A stretch of 19,589 bases of DNA from Acanthamoeba sp. SK_2022b (Eukaryota > Discosea > Longamoebia > Acanthamoebidae): positions 1 through 19,589 of the forward strand of contig JANDJZ010000703.1 in NCBI GenBank assembly GCA_027943245.1, written 5' to 3'. Within the stretch, counting starts at the first letter, position 1. Each line of letters starts with the position of its first letter. Below the pieces are notes generated by a model. It did not search any database. It saw only the letters and a program-made list of their open reading frames with translations, and was not told the origin of the DNA. The position numbers were made by a program, and so were the translations under genes. Of this stretch, positions 9,785-17,855 are shown piece by piece.

Positions 9785-10275
9785 AGCAGGCCTCGCAGAC
9801 ACAAGAAGCCAAAGAAAAAATCCATCAAGGTATGCATCGCCTTCTATCACTTATTAGATAACTCACAACACGCCCCTTAACTGTATCAGGAACACCTTAC
9901 AAGGGGAATCAAGAATGACATTGAGGAAGAGCTGAACACAAGGGTGTGCCTGCCTTCCCAGGCCTCCAGTCCTCGCAAGTCACATTCAGATAGTTTGTTG
10001 TTCAGACAAGGTATGTTCACACTTTGCTTGATCATGTGCTAACACATGTGAAAGCTTGTTGCAGGGCTGATTGGTGATGAGATGGTGACCTTTGTGCAGA
10101 TTGCTGAGAGTGTCTTCTGAGGCTAGTTGATGATCAAGAGATCACAGCATGGCGCCTGCATGCTGATATTCTGAACATTCTTCAGCAGGACGTGTTTATG
10201 GAGAGACTTGGAGGAGTTGCATTGCCTGGTCCTCTGGAAGGGCATGATGGTTTTGATCTATGGTGGGATCATTAA
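9785..10275 (+). pseudogene. Spliced gene remnant with basic N-terminal segment
   Basis: After a TAA at about 9780 the frame PSRPRRHKKPKKKSIK is followed by an intron 9833-9889 (GTATGCAT...CCTTAAC...ATCAG, with a good CTTAAC branch site). It continues in phase 0 with EHLTRGIKNDIEEELNTRVC...SHSDSLLFRQ (9890-10010), a second in-frame intron 10011-10064 (GTATGTTC...TTGCAG), and GLIGDEMVTFVQIAESVF to a TGA at 10118. One base off, coding-like sequence continues: LVDDQEITAWRLHADILNIL, QQDVFMERLGGVALPGPLEG, HDGFDLWWDH, stop at 10275. Three exons splice in frame, with one shift/stop near 10118. The basic segment could be a nuclear localisation signal. The 3' half of the first intron is shared with a copia element end at 16726-16778. 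Family not recognised. Confidence 0.45.
9851..9903 (-). repeat. 53-bp copy of the copia 3' end/LTR junction
   Basis: Matches 16726-16778 at 48 of 53 positions by eye. On the minus strand it holds LVRCS, a stop, a purine tract (AAGGGGCG) and TGTTGTGAGTTA, the same order as the copia fragment's coding end, polypurine tract and LTR start. On the plus strand it is the 3' half of the intron at 9833-9889. Sequence outside these limits does not match. Confidence 0.7.
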
Positions 10276-10384
10276 GAAGTGCAAGTATCTGAGAAAGAGT
10301 AAGAAAAGGAAGAGGATACCAGGAATTGAATGTGCGCAGCAGGATCAAGGATCTTCTCCCTGTAGACCTGTGTTGGGAGGCATG

Positions 10385-11042
10385 CTACTGGTAGCTGATG
10401 TAGACTTGGGTGCCGTTGGCTGTCCACCTGCGTTCTCCTTTGAAGAAAAGGTAGATTGCTTTCTTGTTCTTGTCTTCATCAAGATTCCACTCTGCTTGAT
10501 CAGCTTTGAGCTGCTCTGCAACCTTCTCAAGGAGACCATTCTTCTCAAACAGCTCTTCACTCATGACGATTTTACACAGACCTGGCGCAGTCATTGTCCT
10601 AAGTGAAGTTGCATACCCATTTGAGATGTCCAATTCATTGTTGAGTTCTTAGCTGAGGGCTACTCACTGTGGCGCCTGTGGGAAGACCAAAATGAGCACA
10701 AGCAATGCAAGTACATAGCAAAAGTAAACATACCCCTTTGGCTTGAGAAAGACACACTCCAGGTTGAGCCCCTTGTGGCGTTGCTAGCATGCGTGGCGTA
10801 GACAATAGGCCCATTGGACAAGATGAACTAGTTGCAGACTGCTGAAGAAGGGCTGCATGCAAAACATAGAATAAATTCAAAAAATAAGTATATTTAATTT
10901 GAGCAGCGAGTGGGGATGCAATGCGTACTGTGGCGACTTGACATGGTGCACATGTAACAAAGGACAAAAGCTCTCCAACCACCTTATGGCAGTGCTGCCC
11001 CATTGGGGAGCACAGTATCATTTGCCTGCGCTTGCTTTTCAC
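10385..11042 (-). pseudogene. Three-exon gene remnant, unknown family
   Basis: Exon from about 11042 (MILCSPMGQHCHKVVGELLS...CAPCQVAT) is followed by an intron with GTACGC...TTTTGCATGCAG. The next exon (PFFSSLQLVHLVQWAYCLRH, then QRHKGLNLECVFLKPKG after one stop) ends near 10738, and a second intron (GTATGTTTAC...TTCCCACAG) ends near 10680. The last exon reads ELNNELDISNGYATSLRTM, then LCKIVMSEELFEKNGLLEKV, AEQLKADQAEWNLDEDKNKK, AIYLFFKGERRWTANGTQVY, stop at 10385. The last exon is intact and convincing, with a charged amphipathic helix then beta-type sequence. One stop in the middle exon and an uncertain second junction argue for decay. Overlaps nothing on the plus strand except shadow frames. 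Confidence 0.45.
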
Positions 11043-11745
11043 CTGCAGGCATCAACAGATACTCCAGGTTTTTGATTGCCCTATTTATCTGGGCACAATC
11101 CAGTATATAACTGGTGTTGCATCATGTACCAAATTTCAGCAAGTGTGGTTTTGAACGTGCTCCAATGGGTGCAGCACAGCAAGGTATGGGGGACCCTCTC
11201 TGGATTTTTATTTCTTTGGGGGGGGGATTTGGCCTAATTACATACAATTAACCTCCCCTCAGCCAGGAGGCCCATGTAGTACAACCTACAGTCCATTAGT
11301 GGCCACGACGTATACACATCTTTTTGCAAAATCTTTAAATTTACTCATTAACAGTTGAAATGACAAATTAAAGATCTGGACCCTGCAAAGGTACATACCC
11401 CACATCTCCATCTGCTTAATTTTTGCTCATACAGATTCACAGATGCATTTTAGCAGTGAAATACAGCACAATGGAAAAGGCTTCATGAAGAGTCAACTAT
11501 GTGTGTTCTGTCTGCACTTTGAAATCAATCTATTAATCTATTACTGACATGAATCACTGGGAGAAAGCAACCAGGGCATTGGAGCACTATACGATTCATA
11601 ACAGATGGAAGTCAATCTGGCACAATATGATCAAGTGGCATCATGTTGAAATGGTGCGTTCCTTTCTCTTAAAGTGCTTACTCACAAGTCGTTTCCATGT
11701 CTAGGAATGAAAGTACAAGAGGTGTGTGTTGCGTTCTGACCTCCA
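11043..11745. other. No gene recognised
   Basis: Short frames only. A run of about ten G's lies at 11218-11227. No homologous segment to other remnants was noticed. Confidence 0.4.
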
Positions 11746-11749
11746 GATG

Positions 11750-12540
11750 TGGCTACAAGCCTCAGATGCACAAGAGAGAGAGAGAGACTACACTATGACT
11801 ACGTGGTGATATTTGGCAAGGCGCCAGAGAACACTGAAGCCTACATTCACCACTACCACAGGTGGCGCTATGGGGTGCATGACTTCAAAACGCACCTCTA
11901 CACCAACAATGTCCGCGAAGGCATGGACGTCCTCTACCAATGTCTTTTCTGTGTCTTGTCAACTAGTTGTCACCACTGGTGGAAGTTCAACCACCTTCAA
12001 GCCTGCCTGCTGAGGTATTTGTTTTTGTCTCCTCTTAACTCATGAGTCTACTCTATCCTAGGAACACTTCACAACGTCACTTCAACTTCGCCCTGGCGTT
12101 TCACCTCCGCACTCCAATGAGCCTGACCTTTCCAATCAGGAAACACCGCATGAAGCAGCTGAATGTGAAGCAGTGCACTGGCAAATGGTGCGTACTCTTT
12201 GCTCTTACTGTCCTTGTACTAATATCTTTTCTTATGTAGGAAGAAGAAAAGCTGATCAAAGATGTCAATCCAATTGCGTTTACCTCAGCGCCTCCATTTA
12301 TGGGGGCGTTCTGATCAAAGCATCAATGCTTATGGCCCCAAACGCCTCATCAATTGGGTATGGGTGGACAGGCTCCAGAGAAACATAGCGTGCAACGAGA
12401 ATGGCTACATTCTCTTCACCAGGTTTACACTGGTGCTGGCCTTGTATGCACATGTGGGACGAGGTGTGACGTTCATGAATGTTTGGTACGTACAGCCTCT
12501 TATCTTCATACAGCTTCTCTTATCCATGCTTGGTTAGCAC
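11750..12540 (+). pseudogene. Decayed gene, paralogue 1 of a pair
   Basis: Protein-like segments in order: YDYVVIFGKAPENTEAYIHH...YGVHDFKTHLYTNNVREGMD (about 11779-11935), HFNFALAFHLRTPMSLTFPI...KQLNVKQCTGKW (about 12070-12190), an intron with GTGCGTACTC...TTATGTAG, EEEKLIKDVNPIAFTSAPPF (to about 12300), LWGRSDQSINAYGPKRLINW (about 12300-12357), a further GT...CAG interval, and FTLVLALYAHVGRGVTFMNV (about 12423-12482). Several shifts are required. The FKTHLYTNNV and LWGRSDQSINAY blocks recur in the same order in the remnant at 14.8-15.56 kb. A GA run near 11770 interrupts the N-terminal part. Family not recognised. Confidence 0.45.
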
Positions 12541-12800
12541 GCATTCACAGAAGGTCACATAGAGCAAGCACTGCAATGGATGCCCCACTTGTTGGCCCCT
12601 GCTTGTCAGCACTCTCTGTTTCCCTGTGCATATCCTCCAGGATGGGAGTGTGGATTGCTCTCAGCAGCAATCCCTTGTTGATGGGCGTGTTTCTTGACAG
12701 AATAAAACACACCATCTCACACAGGCACACAAGCATCTACGCTGGGCTCTTATGGGTACATTTTATTCTTCATTCTCAAAAATTAAACTAAACATGAGCC
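12541..12800. other. No gene recognised
   Basis: Open on both strands over about 60 codons but without protein-like continuity or splice pairing. Contains AATAAA (about 12701) on the plus strand, which could serve transcripts of the remnant upstream. Confidence 0.3.
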
Positions 12801-12823
12801 TCAGCTCAACAACACAGGATTGA

Positions 12824-12990
12824 GAATGCAAGCAAGAGCAAGAGCGGGATCAAGAGTGAGAGAGAGAGAGAGAGAGCAGGATAAAGAGCAAGAGCAAGAG
12901 CAAGAGCAGGATTGAGAGTTAGAGCAAGAGTGAGAGCAGGATCAAGAGTGAGAGCAAGAGTGAGAGAGAGAGCAGGATCAAGAGCAAGAG
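12824..12990. repeat. GA-rich tandem array
   Basis: Degenerate units built from AGCAAGAG, AGCAGGATCAAGAG and (GA)n, about 165 bases. It begins immediately beyond the stop codon of the minus-strand remnant ending at 12999. Its frames give only low-complexity Arg/Ala or Leu/Ala peptides, so I do not call them coding. Confidence 0.75.
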
Positions 12991-12998
12991 GCCCATGG

Positions 12999-14123
12999 TC
13001 ACCTCCTCTTCTTGGCTGGAGTGGGCCTCTTCTGCTCTGGCTTTTCATGGGCAATGAGAGAAGAACCTACTGGATTGACAGCCATTTGGCTGAGCTGCTT
13101 TATCATATTGTGCATCTCCTAATACATTCCAGTAGTGACAAGAAGACAAACAGGAGAGTGCAAACAAAGGAATGGGAAGATGCATTGTCACCATCACCCA
13201 ACATCATGAACGTGTCATTGTTGCTGGTCATTGTGAGCATGTCGTAATTGCTGGTTGTTGTGAGCATGCCACTTGAGTATGCACCAAGTGTCTTTTGCCC
13301 AAGTCATTGGTGCTGACAACGCCCTGTGCTCGCTTGATTTCATCATTGAGCCCCTTCTTCTTGACTGCGCTGTAATGTTGAAAAGAGAAGTGTGAGTTCA
13401 GAAGTTGGAGAACGAAGAAGTAGGGAGAAGAGGAACCTTTTTTTCAAACGACGTAAACTTGCAGACATTATGTCTCTTAGCATACTCACTACACCCATTT
13501 GTCACCCAGTCGCACCACCACTTGATGGACTTTGTTTCATGTGTAGGCCCATCATAATTGTCTGGGTGGTGATTGTGCGTGTACTCCTGAGTGGCCTAGA
13601 TTGCTTCACAGATGAGCCTTTCAACCTGCGCCAAATCTGATGTTGAAAAACGACTTAATATAACACCTTCATGTTCCAATCCAGGCATACGCACCCTGGA
13701 GTAGCAGAGATTTGTATTTGCACAGGCTGAGTTGTGGAGAGATGGATTCAAAGTCACTCAGCAGTCCCTGATCCAGCCTGACTTGAAGCTCAGTCCTACA
13801 TGTACATAGCTGAAGAATTGTGAGCAGGTAGCTGATCAAAAAGCTTGGTAATGGTGTACCAGTGGAGTCAGGCTTGCCTTGACCCAAGCCAGCGCCTCCT
13901 CAGAGAGAGGGGCACCACCATGCAGCTCTTGCAGCTTGGCGACACCAGCAGTTTTGACAAGCTTGTGTTCATTAATAGCCCAGCTAGCATGATTGAAGTA
14001 GATTTCTTTGTCATGAAGTGTAGAATTGTCTTGTGCCTTGTGATGACATTGTTGGACTTTGTCACTTGCTTTTTGATATCCTTGAGGAGTACCATAGAGT
14101 GGCGTAGTGTTGGTTGGAGCCAA
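12999..14123 (-). pseudogene. Multi-exon gene remnant with Lys/Arg-rich C-terminal tail
   Basis: From 14123: MAPTNTTPLYGTPQGYQKAS, KVQQCHHKAQDNSTLHDKEI, then VAKLQELHGGAPLSEEALAW to HHYQAF at about 13836. A one-base shift leads to LISYLLTILQLCTCRTELQV to about 13690, where GTATGCCTGG...CATCAG looks like an intron. Then DLAQVERLICEAI, a stop, and ATQEYTHNHHPDNYDGPTHE...SEYAKRHNVCKFTSFEK. A second intron (GTTCCTCTTC...ATTACAG) precedes VKKKGLNDEIKRAQGVVSTN. The end, EMHNMIKQLSQMAVNPVGSS and KPEQKRPTPAKKRR, closes with a TGA at 13001-12999. The tail resembles a nuclear localisation signal. At least one stop and two shifts are present. Family not recognised. Confidence 0.45.
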
Positions 14124-14279
14124 CCCAGAAGGAACCTAGCATGTTGAGCACTTTGTAACCTCACAATGTAAGCAACATTTGTGCATACACAGAGGAAGCC
14201 AACACACAACTTGTTGAAGGTGCTACGCTGGATGCTGGTTGTGTTGAGGGTCAAGGTGCCACAGGTGCATAATGCCACT

Positions 14280-14790
14280 CATCTTGCGCATCACATGAAG
14301 ATTAATGTGAGATTTTTTCACATACGTAACAGGACCCCACCCCAGCCCATGCAATCTCAATCAGCATCACCAGGTACAAATGATTCATGTGGGCATCTAT
14401 TGGTTTTCGATTTATAAAACATTAATTAAACATGCACAGGGGCAAATCGGACTGCAGCAGTGCCGCAGTCAAAGCAGAGGGCAGCACCAAGCCAGGTGTG
14501 GAGAACCCCTTTGATCTGTTCAGGGGTAGCCTGTACCCATTTCATTTAATTGTGCATACATGTTGATGCAGGATCAACAACATGTTGCATTGCAAATCAC
14601 AACCCAGTCAGGCGTATGCTTCCCCAGTCAAATTTGGTGCCTAATTTGGACCAAATCTTCTAATAATTTTTATTACAGATGCTTCAATGCAGCACACTAC
14701 AACATAAAGAAGCAAACAAGGTGTGGTAAAGGCGCCAGAAGCGCCTCCACATACAACCAACAATGTACATACATACATACATACATACAT
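14280..14790. other. No gene recognised; short ACAT repeat
   Basis: Frames are short. At 14765-14790 there is a pure (ACAT)n tetranucleotide run. A minus-strand frame covering 14278-13868 is open but is an alternative frame of the remnant below 14123. Confidence 0.45.
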
Positions 14791-14804
14791 TTCTCATGCT
14801 CTCA

Positions 14805-15560
14805 AGATGCATATTCACATGGCATCATTTGTTGAGGAAGCCAAAGCCCTCAAGTACAATAAGCGGACAATCTTTGGTGAGGACAAGTCAGCCAACTTCT
14901 ACCTGCACCCTACCATTGTTGGACCTTCAAAGGCAAGGTGCGCAATTTTGAGACACACATCTACACCAACAACGTGCTTGAAGGTGCGGCCTCCTCAATT
15001 GGCAGCTCTTCTGTGTCTTCATTAACTATGTGGGACTTTCAACACACAAGGAAGACTGTTTGCCATCTTCACCACCTACCACAATGCATTGTACGTCCCT
15101 TGTCCTCTATTTTAAAAACCTAATTAACATTGACAGTGTGCAGATGGGCAAGACACGTAGCACACTCTCATAAGAGGCCCAGGCCACCCTCTACACCTCT
15201 TCTCTCCTCCCATCAACACCAACACTTGAACCAGCCCCTTCACCCAAACCAGCCCCATCACCTGAACCACCACCCCCAGATGAGGAGGATGATGATGACC
15301 CTCTCCTTGAGGAGATGATCTGTTTGTTGGTACTCCTCTTTTAATGCATTATTTGGTTAATTGTCTTGCTGACGATTCAAAATTGATGAGGACCAGCTAC
15401 AGCACTCTGTGCAGGAGATGCCCTCAAATTCAGATTGGCTCTGGGGACTCTCAGACCAGAGCGTCAACACCTACTCCCTTGATGGTGGTCCCGTGGTGGT
15501 TGCATGCCTGGGAAGAGGTGGTGTCCTACAGGGACACATGGTATGTACCCTTTCATGTTT
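14805..15560 (+). pseudogene. Decayed gene, paralogue 2 of a pair, with Pro/acidic linker
   Basis: Segments in order: FVEEAKALKYNKRTIFGEDK, SANFYLHPTIVG, a one-base shift, KVRNFETHIYTNNVLEG (to about 14990), and a short exon to about 15090 followed by GTACGTCCC...TTGACAG. Then comes a proline-rich and acidic linker (TLEPAPSPKPAPSPEPPPPD, EEDDDDPLLEEM, about 15210-15322), a further intron, and IDEDQLQHSVQEMPSNSDW, LWGLSDQSVNTYSLDGGPVV, VACLGRGGVLQGHM (to about 15540), ending at GTATGT. The IFG, F.THIYTNNV.EG and LWG.SDQS.N.Y blocks align with the remnant at 11.75-12.54 kb. Disrupted by at least one shift; family not recognised. Confidence 0.45.
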
Positions 15561-15950
15561 ATTTTGTGTACTACAATTATTAACTTATCCTCGCCCTTGT
15601 GAGTGTCTGTGTGTGTGCCAATGGAGCTTGTGTGCCCCTTGTGCTGGCCTAAGTTGGTCAACTGCTTGGCATTCCCAGGAGCAACCCCACCTGAGTGGAG
15701 TGAGGACATCCTCTCATCAGTACTTGGTCAATGGTTTGCCATGGACCGTGGACACTCCCACCTCTTGTGAACAGAATAAAGTTATTAGACCGAGGGGGGG
15801 ACAGGAATGCAATCAAGGCCAACTGTGGGTGTGGGGAAAGGCAACAAAGAACAAAAACCGCCACATACACACAAGGAAGCATATGCTATGGCTTATATCA
15901 GGTACAGTCCCATCCCTTGCATTGCAGTACCGCAGACTGACAGTCACTGT
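15561..15950. other. No gene recognised
   Basis: Likely intronic or decayed sequence between the paralogue-2 remnant and the tetrapeptide-repeat frame. One low-quality plus-strand frame runs through it. A candidate intron (GTACAGTCCC...TTGCAG) lies at about 15901-15927. Confidence 0.3.
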
Positions 15951-15952
15951 AA

Positions 15953-16345
15953 GAACAATGGAAGCAAGATGCATGGGACAAGGCACAAGACAAGGCATGG
16001 GACGAGGCACAAGACAAGGCACAGGATGAGGCATGGGATGAGGCACAAGACAAGGCATGGGACAAGGCTCAGGACAAGGCACAAGACAAAGAACCAATTG
16101 TCAACAATTGGCATGAACTAGATGATCTTGAGGACCTCAACAACAAGGACCCTGGTGACAATGGCCTTGACAACGATGGCCTTGACAACCTTGACTTTGA
16201 TGATCATGCCTTGTTCCCAGTCACAGACTGGCTGTGCAAGTGGGGGGACACAGGCAAACTGATCAACAAGCCAGGCAAGCGGAATCCCCATGGGTGGAGC
16301 AAAGCACACAAGGCAGTGCTCAGCAAGGCAAGCTCCAGCCAGTGA
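15953..16345 (+). CDS. Tetrapeptide-repeat, acidic unknown protein (fragment)
   Basis: An uninterrupted frame of about 130 codons beginning EQWKQD just after a TAA, so the true 5' exon must lie upstream. Ten tetrapeptides (AWDK, AQDK, AWDE, AQDE types) are followed by EPIVNNWHELDDLEDLNNKD, an Asp/Asn-rich segment (DNGLDNDGLDNLDFDDH), and FPVTDWLCKWGDTGKLINKP, GKRNPHGWSKAHKAVLSKAS, ending in TGA at 16343-16345. Past the stop the same frame stays protein-like to about 16490 (GEVLEEIKYNGWSTKAA), so that stop may be a mutation. The repeat would form a charged helix. It may be a C-terminal exon of the paralogue-2 gene. No known domain is recognised. Confidence 0.45.
   Translation, partial: EQWKQDAWDKAQDKAWDEAQDKAQDEAWDEAQDKAWDKAQDKAQDKEPIVNNWHELDDLEDLNNKDPGDNGLDNDGLDNLDFDDHALFPVTDWLCKWGDTGKLINKPGKRNPHGWSKAHKAVLSKASSSQ
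15971..16090. repeat. 12-bp coding minisatellite, 10 units
   Basis: Ten consecutive 12-base units of the type GCATGGGACAAG / GCACAAGACAAG / GCATGGGACGAG, kept in frame. Variation is confined mostly to TGG versus CAA/CAG and AAG versus GAG codons. The antisense poly Pro-Cys-Leu frame is a shadow. Confidence 0.85.
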
Positions 16346-16521
16346 GGGGAGAAGGGTGAGGTGCTGGAAGAGATAAAGTACAATGGCTGGAGCACCAAGG
16401 CCGCCAGTCCATTTGGTGAGCTTCTCTGGATGCAGCACTCGTTCTTCTCATGCTTCAGCATCTGTTTTCTTCACCTCAAGTTGCTGGGACTCTTCAAGGT
16501 ATGCATTTGGTTGGTGTAGTG

Positions 16522-16745
16522 TGTTGTGATGTACACTGTGTGGTGAATAGTAAAGTGTGAAGTGAGAGAGAACAGGGTTCTCTCTGGTTTTATTACTGCT
16601 GAATATATTGTTGTAGGCAGTTGTGCTCAACATAACTCCTAAACTTAAGGCATGCCTTAATGTGCTATGAGCTCATAAAGTCCTACCTCATTTGGTGTTC
16701 CAGAGTGACTGTTGATTTGAGTACCTTATTAGGTAACTCACAACA
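16522..16745 (-). repeat. Copia 3' LTR, 224 bp
   Basis: Starts TGTTGTGA and ends TCACAACA, a perfect 8-base terminal inverted repeat of the TG...CA type. Internally it has a TATATT motif, AATAAAACC (poly(A) signal) and a following pyrimidine tract (GTTCTCTCTCACTTC), as expected for a U3-R-U5 layout. It lies directly after the polypurine tract. The five bases outside (CACTA on the minus strand) would be the target duplication, but the other copy is missing. Confidence 0.75.
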
Positions 16746-16760
16746 CGCCCCTTAACAGCA

Positions 16761-17015
16761 TCAGGAACACTGTACAAGATTTAGCTCAACATGTAGATCA
16801 TTCACACACCCTCTACCAAGAGCCTTCATGAGCATGTTGGCTGGCATGATGGCCGTGGGCATGTGGTGGAGGCTAATTGTCTCATTGGCTAGGTTCTCAC
16901 ATACCAGCGCCAACTTGATGCCGTAGTGTTTTGATTGTTGATGGTACTCGCCAGGTTGTGAGGTCGCGATCGTCAGTGCGCTTTTGTGCGCAGACAAGTG
17001 CGCTTGGCGACTAAG
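16761..17015 (-). pseudogene. Copia pol: RNase H C-terminal fragment
   Basis: The frame carries the end of Ty1/copia RNase H: KSALTIATSQPGEYHQQSKH (equivalent to the usual DNQSA...HxRTKHID), then LALVCENLANETISLHHMPT, AIMPANMLMKALGR (equivalent to PTxxQLADxLTKAL) and DLHVELNLVQCS before the TGA at 16763-16761. The Asp of the canonical DNQSA is replaced by Ala-His, and the KHID Asp is Gly. The catalytic part of RNase H lies in the missing upstream portion. The open frame runs on to 17114, but residues before about 17015 (KRSWAWKKEEQRFDLLQQA) do not resemble copia. Confidence 0.8.
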
Positions 17016-17855
17016 TGGCGCTGCTCCACACTTTGCCCATCGAGTCCCTGCTTGCTGCAGCAGATCAAAGCGCTGCTCCTCCTTTTTCCAGGCCCAGCTG
17101 CGTTTCTCCTCCATCTCAGCACGTCGAGGTGGGGGCGAGCAAAAAACGAGTTCCTGCGTGTCTCCGTTCGCCCAGTGTGGTGGCCATGTGGCTTATGGTT
17201 GCCAGATACTGTAAATATTCGTATGGGTCATCTGAGGGTGCTGTGCGTGAGCATTGGGTGCTGGGGTTGGTGGTGCCCGGCGGCGTGTACATTGATGCAA
17301 GCCCGCCAGCTGGTCGTGAGAGCCGATACCATGGTTGGAAAGGAGCTCCTGAACATGATTCAGCTCCACACGCAGGTTTAAAAGAGGTTAGTTAATTGGG
17401 AGGAGAAACCTCAGAATAACGCAGTTGCTGTTTACCCCAAGGGTAGATCTGGCAAGGACATGACCTACACGGAACATCGATGATGTGGTATAACCTAGTA
17501 CAAATGTTGAGTACCGCTGTAAGCAACCTGCAAGCGGAATGGTGAAGTCGCGTGGATCCAAATTGCAACCTGTTGAAGAAAGATGTTGCCTGAGAGAATG
17601 ACCGCCAGAGGAAGAAAGTCCAATGACAAAGAACGAGACCGAGGCCGTCCCACCGCGACCTTTCTTTCAAAAATGCGGTGCTCAATTTTTTGGGGGAGCG
17701 ACGTGACAGTCGCGGCCCACGGGCACAAAAAAGGCGCCACGCGTCAGCACTGCCGCGAAGCGCGTTCAGCCAAAAAGGAGAATGGCATAAGGAGGACGCG
17801 GAGCGGCCAGCACAGGGCCATTGGAAAAAACGTTGTAATTTAGAATTAGCGAGCT
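17016..17855. other. Gap upstream of the membrane-protein gene
   Basis: GC rises again across this stretch. Frames on both strands are open (e.g. 17583 plus, 17740 minus) but look like low-constraint Arg/Ser-rich text. A splice-like end, AGGTTTAAAAGAG, occurs near 17380. The 3' part must contain the promoter of the gene at 17856; no TATA-like element is convincing. Confidence 0.45.

Larger units (their letters stand above)
5360..17010. other. Compositionally distinct island of decayed genes
   Basis: From about 5360 the GC-rich, exon-dense texture of the left flank changes abruptly to lower-GC sequence rich in TG/CA steps. It returns near 17010, at the broken 5' end of a copia fragment. Inside, frames longer than about 100 residues are rare, yet many 30-90-residue segments look like real protein and join across GTATGT...CAG introns with occasional stops or one-base shifts. 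Remnants lie on both strands. No target-site duplication or terminal inverted repeat of the whole island was found by eye. Confidence 0.6.
16522..17015 (-). mobile_element. 5'-truncated Ty1/copia LTR retrotransposon fragment
   Basis: Reading the minus strand: RNase H C-terminal coding (about 17015-16761), TGA, an 8-base spacer-like stretch, polypurine tract AAGGGGCG (16753-16746), then a 224-bp LTR to 16522. Integrase, reverse transcriptase and 5' LTR are not present upstream; sequence beyond about 17015 no longer reads as copia. The element is therefore dead. It sits at the right edge of the low-GC island. Confidence 0.8.

Noticed and set aside
10208..10606. 132-residue plus-strand frame
   Set aside because: Its second half is opposite the well-formed final exon of the minus-strand gene ending at 10385, and its first half is another frame of the plus-strand remnant ending at 10275.
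12824..12990. Possible CRISPR-like array
   Set aside because: Units are short, contiguous and degenerate with no spacers; this is a simple tandem repeat in a eukaryotic genome.
12806..13054. Leu/Ala-repeat minus-strand and Arg/Ala-repeat plus-strand frames
   Set aside because: Both are translations of the GA-rich tandem array and the end of the adjacent remnant; no independent evidence of coding.
13845..14147. 100-residue plus-strand frame
   Set aside because: Antisense to the minus-strand exon starting at 14123, which has more protein-like composition and links to further exons.
15813..16097. Pro/Cys/Leu-rich minus-strand frame
   Set aside because: Antisense reading of the 12-bp minisatellite; the plus-strand frame is the one that continues into non-repetitive protein-like sequence.
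5360..17010. Integrated large DNA virus or Maverick/Polinton
   Set aside because: Considered because of many unknown spliced genes on both strands, but no hallmark gene (capsid, packaging ATPase, protein-primed polymerase, rve integrase) or terminal inverted repeat was seen; left only as one possibility.
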